Below, piece after piece: positions 11,113 to 22,501 of a stretch of 64,000 nucleotides of DNA. The translations under genes and the position numbers were made by a program. Under the pieces are notes generated by a model. That model worked only from the letters and a program-made list of their open reading frames with translations. It was not told the DNA's origin and searched no databases. This DNA comes from Membranipora membranacea. Lineage: Eukaryota; Bryozoa; Gymnolaemata; Cheilostomatida; Membraniporidae. The stretch spans positions 40,486,001 through 40,550,000 of the forward strand of contig OU612065.1 in assembly GCA_914767715.1 (NCBI GenBank), in the 5' to 3' direction. Each line of letters opens with the position of its first letter. The stretch's first letter is position 1.

Positions 11113-14100
11113 ATGGTTAGTTCATATAGTAATGTCAGTTTAACCACAAAACCTATTTCCTGTAGTCAATCGCAATACAATCGCAATACAATCACTGATT
11201 TGATTTATATACATGTCACTTGAACCTCCCCGTTCTGGTTATCGTCTTTTGTGAGCCAATTGTTTTTTAAGTTGATTCTAGAGTTTGATTGCGTAACCTT
11301 AGTTTGTCCGTCATCATGACTCAATCCTGCTATCCAAATCTTTTTTCTGAAACAATAGAATGAAACTTTACAGATGGGGACTCAGATGTTCACTTGCTGA
11401 CTCTATAATTTCATCATCATGGCTTAACTGAAGTTATTTTGAGAAGCATTGTGGTTGAATTATTTGTCCGATTTATCAATGTCACACATATTTACAGTCG
11501 AAGAAGTCGGGGAGTAAAAGTGCGGAGTGTGTCAAGGTCATTATAAGATGTCGGCCTATGAGTGAAAAAGAGACAAATGATGGTCATAAGAGGTACGCTT
11601 ACAGAAGAATGTGTTTAAGAGTGGAATTTATAGACTCGAATGTTTTATAGATAATGATGAAAATATAGATACAACCTTTGATATGTGAATTTAAAATCAA
11701 ATACAGTGAGTGAAACTGATTATAGCTAATTTTTGTATATCTCAGGGGTGATTGAGTATCAACAGGGTTTTCAAGCTGTTTGGTGTTAGTGTTAGTCCTA
11801 CAAAGTTCAAAGTTTCAGGTCTTGTTGAGTTACACTAGTTTACACTCATTAACAGAGTCCAAAGCTTTTTGAAGCTCACAATTCTGTCAAGTTTAAGGCT
11901 CTTAGATTCTCTAATTATCAAAAGAAGATCAAAATATACATAGTACCACTTTTATGACATGTTCTGATGTTTTATTACAGAATAGTTGACATGGACACAA
12001 AGAGGGGAATAGTGAGTGTCGGTAATCCGAAGGAGCCGCAGGGACCACCTAAGGATTTCACATTTGACGCAGTTTATGACTGGAAGTAAGTATTTCCCTT
12101 ACGACAGAAAAATAGACTCCCAAAAATGTAGAGAATAATGAAGGGGCTAGAATATAGATGTGATAAAACAAAGGAAAGTTGTTTGACGTTGTTTGACGGT
12201 GTTTGACGGTGGGGGTCAGTATTGGTATGCAAAGATCTTTCAGACACATGCGTTAGATTAAGATTAAGATACTTTATGATAACAGCTAGCTCTTTTAAAT
12301 TGAAGTGGTATTTTTAGACCTTGTGCATGTTTTTCATATACCTCTCGGAATTAAAATTTAGTTTTTAATTAAACCCTATCACTGAGAATTTAGTGAGTTT
12401 ACGCTTAGTGAAATAGCAACATTTTTTATTCAATGAAAATGTTTGTCTTGAGGTGATATTTCTTTCTAACTTGATATTGAAGCTGATTTGTATCCGCTAT
12501 ATAATATAATGTAATGTTTGCTTATTATTTTAGCTCCAAACAGATAGATTTATATGAGGAGACATTCAGGGATTTGGTGGATTCAGTGTTAGATGGTTTT
12601 AATGGAACTGTATTCGCTTATGGACAGACAGGAACTGGGAAAACATTCACAATGCAAGGTAAGACAAACAGACAGACCAAACGAAAGGCAGCTCACTAGC
12701 ACCAGTGTCCAGTTTAACATTGGTTCCTGGGCAGCGTTTTATTATGTTACTTGATTCCATGACCTTTGTTACTCGGGTCTCTGCTGTTACTCGGGTCTCT
12801 GCACCGTCAAATAATATGTTTCTAATTAGTCTATAAATTCTATGTATGAGTATAATATCTCTTTTGTTTTTGTGTGTAGGTGTAAAGTCTAACCCTGAGT
12901 TGAGAGGGATGATACCGAACTCATTTGAGCATATATTCCAGCACATCGCTCGCTCGGAGAATCAGCAGTATCTGGTCAGAGCCTCGTATCTAGAAATCTA
13001 TCAGGTATGATATCCGGTACATCATCTGGGATGAGAATATATAAAACCATAGTAAACTGCTAGTTGTAAGATAAACCTGAAAATCGATAAACCACAAATG
13101 AATCAGCTTGATCTTTGAAACCAGCTGGTCTACACCGGCGACTGGTCATGAAACAGAAATGCAGCCGCCTTCCAGGAGTGCTTTCAGTCAAACTATCAGA
13201 GTTAAATGAACAATTCTATTATGAAATACAACAAATTATTAATAAAATAATTATGCAATAAAATTGAGACCATCCTGTCATTGGGGAGTAGAATAAAATA
13301 CCTCAAGAATACATATATTTTTGCGTTAAAATAAATGTATTCTATTGATGTAACCCATAGGCTTAATATAGGATACTGATGTATCCTCACAATAAAACAC
13401 CCGGCTGTATTTATAACTACAGGAAGATATCCGAGACCTGCTCTCTAAGGATCAGAATAAGAGACTGGAGCTCAAAGAGAGACCGGATACTGGTATATAT
13501 GTCAAAGATTTATCATCATTCGTCACAAAAAGTGTCAAAGAAATAGAACATGTCATGAACGTGGGAGATAAGAACCGATCTGTCGGGTAGGTAATATGTA
13601 ACATAAATGTAATAACTCAAAAGGGCCATTTTCACAATTTTTAACAGTATTATATACATGTGATAGAATTCAATCGCAGTGCCAACATCCTACCAAAAGG
13701 TTTATTTACTAGATTCAAAGGATTGCTGTAGATTATCTTATCTCTCATCATGGAAGGTGTCTCTGCCCACTGAGCACTATATGTCATCGTTATACCCTCC
13801 CTGTTACACCCTGTACTATTCAGGCTTTAATGTTCTTGAGTTGTCCTATCCTTGAACATTGTTTATAAAGGAGGACAACTCTAAATCATCATAATGTTTC
13901 TTGTTTTGTACCCAAAACTAAAAAAATCTACATTTGTTTGATTTATATTTTGCAGAGCCACCAATATGAACATGCACAGCTCAAGATCTCATGCGATATT
14001 CATCATTACTGTGGAATGTAGCGAGGTGGGTTGTCTTTCTCCCGCAATAAAACTAAGAGATTTAAAATATAGTATGCCATGACTAATTTAAATTCTTCCC

Positions 14101-17100
14101 TTACCCCGTTGATTTTTATTGCAATTTAATAATGTTAAGCCTAAGTAAAGAGGGCATGTAGTTCACCCTTCAGCCACGAGGGCATGTAGATCACTCTGTT
14201 TGATATTTTTTGTAGATTGGAGATGACAACGAGAATCATATACGAGTCGGTAAATTAAATCTGGTAGATTTAGCTGGAAGTGAGAGACAGACTAAAACTG
14301 GCGCTGAGGTATGCAAAATTACATGGGGAGATAAATTTTAAGTTTGCTTTAAATGTTAACCTGTGCTTTCTGGGTGTGGGCAGCTCTTTTTTTAATTCTA
14401 TTGCCTGTTTGCCAGTAGAGTGACCGATATATTTCTAAACCCTAAATTCAGAGAGAAATCATAAAATACAAATCAAGTAGTTAACCATCAGCAATGATTA
14501 CCTGTTTTGACTGGGTTGATTTGCTCCGATGTACTCGGGGGGGGGGGGGGGGATTAGTAATGGTCTCGGGGTCGGGGATTAGTAATGGTCTCGGATAACA
14601 GACAGATCGGTGGTTGTATTTCATATAGCCCATGTTACCAGTTTTCAGTGTCAGTGTTAGTATTACATTGTTGTAGGTAGCTGTGCGGAGTAGTTATGGG
14701 TTAAATGTTGGTATATAAATGCTAATGTTGTTATAGGGTCAGCGATTAAAAGAAGCTACTAAGATTAACCTGTCGCTGTCGGCGCTGGGTAATGTTATCT
14801 CAGCTCTGGTGGACGGTAAGAGCTCACACATACCATACAGAGACTCCAAACTAACCAGACTATTACAAGACTCTCTAGGTGGTAACGCTAAAACTGTCAT
14901 GGTGGCTAATGTCGGTCCCGCTAGCTACAACTTTGACGAAACTGTCACAACACTTAGGTAAGTATGGATCTGTGGGGTTGGATTGGGGGGGGGGCATGTA
15001 AACTGATTAATTCTGATATCAGAGAGGTTATTACAACATCAATATACTTATATAGACTTTTGAATAACATCTAAAACATTGTAAATTTATTAACATGCGG
15101 TATAATGTTACTTTACAGGTGGGCTAACAGAGCCAAGAGTATAAAGAATAAACCGAAGATTAACGAAGATCCTAAAGATGCGTTACTTCGGGAATTCCAA
15201 GAGGAGATCGCCAGACTGAAAGCACATCTCGATCATAAAGGTGGCGGTGCTGGAGGCGGTGCAGGTGGCAAAAAGAAAAAGAAGAAAAAAACAAAGCGTG
15301 GTCCAGATGGTAAGAAAGATTTCATTTTAACCTCAAATATGTTGTTGAAAATTTCCTTATTTTGAAATGAGGTCAATGGCAACCTGCAATTACATTTTTT
15401 TGTGCTGTACACATATTTCATCTGGATTTAAGTCACAAATAATTGACATAAATCATAAACCAGCGTCCAAGAGTTATGAAGCCAGCCAAGAAAAGGGTCA
15501 TTTGATCTTATTTCCTTGTTTTTAATGGATGCTCCCTGTTGGCTCAATCGAAGTCATGGATGTTATTTTTAACTCAAAGTTGGCATGTTGCATATAGGAA
15601 AGCGCTATGACGAAAATGGTAAGCAAAAACTATACTATAGTCTTGTACACGGTGTCATGAATGCTTTCATCTTCTTGTGTGCCCTGCTCCGTGGCCTGTA
15701 TATTGTAACGAATGCAGGGGACATTGTATTGTACATTATTTACTTCATTTCTGGTTTTCTTGAAGTCTTGTTTGGTCGGATGGTCATCAATTTTATTTTA
15801 GTCACTTTGAACTTGATTATTTTGGATGTACTATTATATTGTTGTGTTGTGTGTCCCCTGACCATTCTCCCTGCCCTGACGCACATGCAATCATTTCTGT
15901 CACTGCTTACATGGTCATCAATTTGATAATAGATGGAAGAAGGTTTCTTGTGTTGACACAAAATTGGAACCCCCTCTTTTTTTATGTATCAGGTAATAGT
16001 TTCATTATAAGTTGATCAACCAGACGTCAATACAGACCTATGCTGCAGCAAGTTTCATGTCATTCTTTGGGAATAGAAGCTTTATAGGCAGTTAAGGGAC
16101 TGTGTCTATGTTAAGAGGCAGAAGTGATGATCTTTAAGAAAACTTCAATGTCGCATCAACATGTACTTCAATCCTAAACCTTACTGAAATAATTTCCAGA
16201 AAAATTGATAAAAACTATGGTCCATGGTTCCATGCGTAAATAATGGCCTATTGGATATATTGCTGTTAAAACTCAAACAAAATTACTTGATCACTTAGTC
16301 ACGGTAGCACTGACTGTGTTATCACATGCACGGAATTTCTGATGGATAAACTTTGTGGCCTTACTTGGCCCAGTATACTCTGGTGTATAGTATTGTATGT
16401 TATATTTGAGTTATATATGTGTAGGCACTCTGTGTTGTATGTTGAGTTATGTATTGAGTTATGTTTGTTTATCCAGGTGAGCTGGTAGAAGTATCAGATG
16501 ATGAGGCAGGTGATGATGAGAATGCTGAAGATTTTGAGAAGGAGCAGTGGGCTAAACTAGAGGAGGAAAAGGCAACTATAATGTCCAACAAAAATATGCT
16601 GGCTGAGGTAAAGTCTCACTCTATGTATCTACTGAATGGAGTATGAAAGAAAAGTTCTCATGTTCAAGCTGTATGTGAGGAGAAAGCTCTTTTATTATCT
16701 GGCACAATTTTGTTTGATGAAAAATTCTGAATTTTCACATCTCTAGCCAAAAACACAAAACAGACAAGTAAAATAATTTCGTCAACAGAGTACTCAGTCC
16801 ATGAGGATATCTTACCTTCACTAAATGTACCTAGGGTGACCTGACAGTTTTTTAGTTTGGCAGGGGCAAAATAATGTTTGTCGATTGTTAGAAAAATAAT
16901 ACCAACTTGATATATTGGTACATTACAATTAAACATCAAAATATTAGCAGTGTTACATTCAATTTTCCGAATATTTAAACTGATTGATTCGGCCAAATAA
17001 TTCAGATGTCTTGATAGTTTACATGTTTCTACCTGATTTATAGGAGAAGAATAAGATCTTGGAGGATTTAAATGAACGAGAAGAGAGACTTCGTCAGGAA

Positions 17101-20100
17101 CGTGAGGCTAAGGAAGCCTTAGGAGCTAAGATAAAGGCTATGGAAGGTAAACTCTTGTCTGGTGGAGGTGATATAGTCGATCATACCAATGAGCAGCAGA
17201 GAGCTCTAGAACAGAGACGACATGAACTAGCGGAACAAAAGGTTAATAAAATGCATTCTCTTAATTATTTAAGTTTGCTGTTTATTAGTTTATTAATTCT
17301 GATTCGATTGGTGCCTCAAAAAAGCATGTTTTTAATGCAGTCCTCTAAACTGTATGACATGATATCTTTGTTTGCCTATTGATGCCCTACTATGAACAAA
17401 ATGGTCAGGGTTAACAGCATTGCTCTAAGAATAAACCATAAATATATAAATTTAATATCCTCTAACTCCATATTCAATGTTTGAAAAAGACGATATTATA
17501 GTGCTGGTTGCTGCACTATACATATGAGTCAATGCACACTGCACACTCCCTGTGAGAAGAAGGGCGCACCAGTTTGTGTAGATGTTAACTATCACACCAC
17601 TCTGTCACAGTTATAAATCTCAGTCCCTAGCTCTCAGTTTTATGATGGCACCAGTTTGTGTAGATGTTAACTATCACATCACTCTGTCACAGTTATAAAT
17701 CTCAGTCCTCAGCTCTCAGTTCTATGATGGCTCCTGTTTTGTAGAGAAAAGAGCGGGAGATGCTGCAGTCTCTGGAGAAACAGGAAGAGTCTGCTGTGGA
17801 GATAAAGGATACCTACAACTCACTGCAGCAAGAAGTAGATGTTAAAACTAAGAAACTCAAAAAGGTTGGATTGATGGTCTTCTTTGCCTAGTTTAGAATG
17901 CTGTCAATGTCTTAAGTAGGTGTTGACTGACAACCTGTTGTTGTTGATGATGGGAAAATCACATTAGCAAACTTGAAGTCCCCAATGCAGGAACTGTGAA
18001 TTTTAATTGGAATTTGCTATCACAATTCCAATCATTTTCAGATAACCGCGAATAACTCGATCTTTCTGGTAAATCTCATGAAAATTCACAACAATCCACA
18101 CTTGATTTTTCCAATTTTAGCCAATACAGTAAGTATAGAACAGTGAATGCTGTCCAGGGTAGCCAAATTCCTGTACATATAACACATGAAATATAGGAGA
18201 TATTTTGTATTATTTTCAGCTATTTAACAAGCTACAGCAGGCTAAACAGGAGATATCAGAATTGCAAGAAGAGCACATCAGAGAGAGACAAGAACTAGAA
18301 CAGACTCAGGAGGAACTCACAAGAGAACTCAAACTCAAGTAGGGGATGCCTCAATACTGAGATGCCTAAACACTGACATGCCTCAATACCGAGATGCCAT
18401 TTTCTCTTTTCTTTATGTACATATGTAGGAGGAGATGATTGATCCAATCAGTCACACTCATTGTCTTTCTACCAGGCTTATTTCCCAACCTTATCTTTTT
18501 CTATGAAGCTGTATATTTCACCCTTACAGATAATGAGTTGAGGTATTTCTTCAAGTACATGTCCTCCAATTTGATAGAATATTTAAGCAGATATCTGCAG
18601 CCAAATAGCAAATAAGACACGAAAAAAAGACATTTAGGTAGCAAACTGAGCCTGTAATTCATCCTCGATGTTTACCTGTTGACTTCAACTTCAATTTGTG
18701 ACTTTATAACCCAAAGACCTCCCTGGACCAGGGATACCCTCTCTGCCTGAACAGTACTATTGCGGCTTGATTGTATTTAATTATTGTCTTCTCTTGTAGA
18801 ATGTTGATAATAGACAACTTTATACCATCAGAAGATAAACAGAAGGTTCAGTCCAGGGCTGTTTATGATGAAGATGAGGACATGTGGACACTTAATCCGT
18901 TCTCTAAGGCTAAGTATGTACTCATGTATCTCTAAGGCTAAGTATGTACTCATGTATCTCTAAGGCTAAGTATGTACTCATGTAGTCTAAGGCTAAGTAT
19001 GTACTCATGTATCTCTAAGGCTAAGTATGTACTCGTGTAGTCTAAGGCTAAGTATGTACTCATGTATCTCTAAGGCTAAGTATGTACTCGTGTAGTCTAA
19101 GGCTAAGTATGTACTCATGTATCTCTAAGGCTAAGTATGTACTCATGTATCTCTAAGGCCAAGTATGTACTCGTGTATCTCTAAGGCTAAGTATGTACTC
19201 ATGTATCTCTAAGGCTAAGTATGTACTCGTGTATCTCTAAGGCTAAGTATGTACTCATGTATCTCTAAGGCTAAGTATGTACTCATGTAGTCTAAGGCTA
19301 AGTATGTACTCATGTATCTCTAAGGCTAAGTATGTACTCATGTATCTCTAAGGCTAAGTATGTACTCATGTAGTCTAAGGCTAAGTATGTACTCATGTAT
19401 CTCTAAGGCTAAGTATGTACTCGTGTAGTCTAAGGCTAAGTATGTACTCATGTATCTCTAAGGCTAAGTATGTACTCGTGTAGTCTAAGGCTAAGTATGT
19501 ACTCGTGTATCTCTAAGGCTAAGTATGTACTCATGTAGTCTAAGGCTAAGTATGTACTCATGCATCTCTAAGGCTAAGTATGTACTCTCTGAGTCTAAGT
19601 GCTCCCACTATATGGGTAGTGTGCAGTGAGTGGAGACAGTCGCATATCAAAATCCTTCCAACTCCATCTGAATATATGTCTCAGTACCTAGACTGGTGCC
19701 TCAACGACAACCTTTCAGATGAAATGTTTTATCGGTTTCATTGCAGTCATTGTCTGCTCCTGGTCACTTGCCTCACTATTTGAGTGGACTTGTGTCAAAA
19801 TCAGAGAGGAGCAACACTCAACTGTAAAGGAGCAGTTGATGCGGGAACAATTTATGTAGCTGCCCATTTGTGCAAAAGTGTAATAAATTAGATTAAATTT
19901 ACATTGGTAATTATCGTTCGTTAATATACTCTATCATTAATTTTTCTGCAGCGCTGACCAGATGATGAAGAAGCCCGTATCAGCTCTAAACAACAGGAGA
20001 CCCGTCACACAGTATGCTAAGATGGCCGCTGCCATGGGAGGTAACCCTCGATATAAGGTATGTACAGGCCATGGTGTCACAGTGAACATAATATGTGACA

Positions 20101-21387
20101 TAAGTGACAGTGAATTGTCAGTTAAATGATACTTGATGTCTCAATATTTAACATTGAATTTCTCTCATTTTTTCAAAATGACAGAAACTTGATTGATTGT
20201 TATAAAAAAATCAATCAAAGATCAATTTTGTTGTTTATTCTCAGGGTGAGAATATTTTGTCGTTGGAGCTTGATATGCCTAACAGAACAACAAGAGACTA
20301 TGAGGGACCGTCTGTAGCTCCTCGTGTACAAGCTGCTATAGACGCTGCTCTTCAGGTAAGGCAGACACCTCCATACACGATAACTAATACCAGGCTATGC
20401 CCATCAACTCCCACCGAGCAGTAACGTGTCTTATGTATCGCCTCACAATTATGAAGGCTCCTTATAGATAAGATTATCACTAAGTGGGGCTTTTCTCCTC
20501 TGTTCACCTCCTTATTGCACTGCTATAAAACATCAATCAACACTCATGTAACTCGTTGTTTCATATTTTGGTACAGGATTTTGGCGAAATCACTTGTGTT
20601 GCCAAATGAGTATTGTGCCATGAATTTTTGTCTAATCACAACGCATTTATCATTATTTTGGCGCAAGACATTTTGTGTCTCATTTCCTGCTATCAATTCA
20701 CAGAAACACTCCTGGTATCACACATTAGTATTACAAAAGATATTGCTTTGTAAAATGTTTTTGTGACTGTGGATATTACGATGGTCATTTGGTGGTCGTC
20801 GCAGATCCTGCTTTAATTTGAGCTAAATATTTTATCGCTTAATGTTGTTAATTGTTTATCTCTCACTACAAACTAAGTGCTGGTTTTGATCTGTCAACAC
20901 ACGCTTTGAGATAAGATTATCTATCTTTGACACTTGTCAATATGGTTCTTCTACAAGAACTAATACAATGTTGCCGTAGAATCAATGCGGAAATTTTAAA
21001 AGTAAAATGTAACGAGCTGCCAGTAAATAAGCGTGTAATAAATTGCTTCTGTGCGTCTGGCTTACCAACATTGAAGCAATACCTAGGGGCTAATGGTTTT
21101 TCTCTAAAAGTTTTATTTTTGATCGATGGATTCTCAAGTTCTCTACTCCTAACCATATTATTACCAGAAATTTAAGCAAGATGATATGATATAAAACCTT
21201 GTTTGTTCTCGTGTAGGATGAAGAAGACATTGATATCGATGGTACGCCTTCTGTCGTGTCTGGGAAAAAGAAAGGGTCGGCTACCAACGCTAAGAAGAAG
21301 TCAAGTAAATCGAGTGGTGTACGCTCGTCTAAGTCAAGTAACAATACCCAAATGTTTCCATCCGCAAAAGGCCTCGTGGGCAAATGA
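11113..21387 (+). CDS. KIF3B: kinesin-II motor subunit KIF3B, 19 exons, complete
   Basis: Plus-end motor of heterotrimeric kinesin-II (KIF3A/KIF3B/KAP), which drives anterograde intraflagellar transport. Exons: 11113-11115, 11498-11592, 11981-12085, 12534-12658, 12880-13004, 13423-13586, 13956-14025, 14216-14308, 14737-14957, 15119-15309, 15598-15618, 16477-16607, 17044-17241, 17745-17864, 18220-18338, 18800-18913, 19952-20057, 20245-20355, 21217-21387. All phases match, giving 760 aa (human 747). Motor features: P-loop GQTGTGKT at 98-105, switch I NMHSSRSH at 211-218, switch II DLAGSE at 247-252. A Gly- then Lys-rich hinge precedes an acidic segment, then a coiled coil of about 430-610 with [13 protein letters not shown], and a basic Ser/Lys tail. 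KIF3B rather than KIF3A is shown by [32 protein letters not shown] and DYEGPSVAP. Odd points: only ATG is coded in exon 1, exon 11 is a 21-nt microexon, and Trp335 replaces the usual Tyr. Confidence 0.97.
14539..14552 (+). repeat. G homopolymer run plus short duplication
   Basis: About 14 G residues sit in KIF3B intron 8, followed by two copies of a GGGGATTAGTAATGGTCTCGG unit ending near 14595. It is a likely site of length polymorphism or assembly error. Confidence 0.7.
15598..15618 (+). other. KIF3B: KIF3B 21-nt microexon (exon 11)
   Basis: The 21 nt between CATATAG and GTAAGC add seven codons (KRYDEN plus a split Gly) without disturbing phase. Skipping it is also frame-neutral. It lies in the hinge between the Lys-rich patch and the acidic segment. 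Confidence 0.75.
17566..17747 (+). repeat. 82-bp tandem duplication ending on the KIF3B exon 14 acceptor
   Basis: Two full copies begin with GCACCAGTTTGTGTAG at 17566 and 17648. A third, partial copy begins exactly 82 bp later at 17730 with GCTCCTGTTTTGTAG, whose final AG is the authentic exon 14 acceptor. Three acceptor-like sites thus stand in tandem. Confidence 0.8.
18339..18402 (+). repeat. imperfect repeats directly after the KIF3B exon 15 donor
   Basis: About four diverged copies of a unit like GATGCCTCAATACTGA start within about 8 nt of the exon 15 splice donor (GTAGGG). They are short and degenerate. Confidence 0.6.
18904..19588 (+). repeat. 27/28-bp minisatellite of 25 copies spanning the KIF3B exon 16 donor
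   Basis: The unit is CTAAGGCTAAGTATGTACTC plus ATGTATCT or ATGTAGT. The first copy is the real end of exon 16 (TCT AAG GCT AA) joined to its donor GTATGT, so exon sequence is part of the unit. I count 25 GGCTAAGTATGT (one GGCCAAG) sites, each a donor-like AA/GTATGT. Units of 27 and 28 bp alternate irregularly. Reading past the first donor meets TAA within the first unit. Confidence 0.95.
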
Positions 21388-22501
21388 GACATCGTTTACC
21401 CACGATGGTGTTTGTGGTGGCCCTGAGTAGATGTATACATCCTTAGGTGATTGGGCGATGGAACTGCATAAAATACCTATTACCAATAACTTAGTCCTCA
21501 CAAGAAAAGCTGCTCCTGATTCACATAACCATTTCTTTGAATGGATTATCACCTCACCCTTCTAAGTCTGATGGATGACTGATATACAAAAGCTGTGGTC
21601 GTGACACTTTCCTTTCGACCAATCAGCGATGAGCCCTTATTTCCTGGTGCCGATTTTATGAAGTGATCTATTATTTAGTTTATTTATAAACAGACAGACA
21701 CATCTGCGTAACTGGCAATCTCAGATTTTCATTCCGTCCAGAAATTCAAGCCAATGTTTGAATCATTCAAGGCTATCAGTCATAATGAGAGGTACACATG
21801 GCTGCCCAAGTTTATATATAGATTGAGCTCTCAGATATAAGTAGTAAAAGTACATGCTTCATATATATACATATATATTATATTATAATTAAAGCACTGA
21901 GCAAGCCAGACATTTTTTTTCCTTTTGGCAAATTGAAATGCTGATAAATAATCAAGATAAGATGATTGATGTTTTAGTTCATCTGCCTTTATATAAAACT
22001 CTATTGTTATTAAAATAAAAAGTTATGGTGTGACTAATGTCTATGGTAATTTTGTACACACTCGCCACTAAAAAGTTACATAAATTATATGCTGGTTGCA
22101 CAGAATTAATCACCTAGTTTAGTTTTTTTCCTGGTTGATGTTGTCATCGGTTGAACTAATCACATATTGATGAGATAAGGATGGCTATAATACAGTAACT
22201 GATAACGCACATACTTGGGATTGTAGTATCAGTTATCCTTCTGTTATCAACAAGACAAGATGTGTAGAGTATCAACACCCATCTCATCAGGTAGGCTTAT
22301 ATGTACTATATATAGCTAAGCTGTGCGAGAGTTAAAGATAACCTGGTAATGTTTAGGACAAATCTTGATCAGTTGGCAGTAAATCTATGATACACAACAT
22401 CTAATTGAATATATGTTGGGGAACACCGATATGTTTTATTTGCAAAAGCGAACCATCCACATACTTCAGTATAAATTGTAATACTAGATTGTATCCCATA
22501 C
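21388..22501 (+). other. KIF3B 3' UTR and short intergenic spacer
   Basis: No further gene is present. The first part should be KIF3B 3' UTR. A TATAAA at about 22472 lies only about 30 nt before the next start codon, which is too close for a normal leader, so I do not call it a promoter. Confidence 0.5.
22014..22019 (+). terminator. probable poly(A) signal of KIF3B
   Basis: AATAAA lies about 627 nt after the KIF3B stop and about 480 nt before the next gene starts. No nearer canonical hexamer was seen in the interval. Confidence 0.5.

Noticed and set aside
22472-22477. TATAAA before the first hexosaminidase
   Set aside because: It is about 25-30 nt from the start codon, which would leave no leader.
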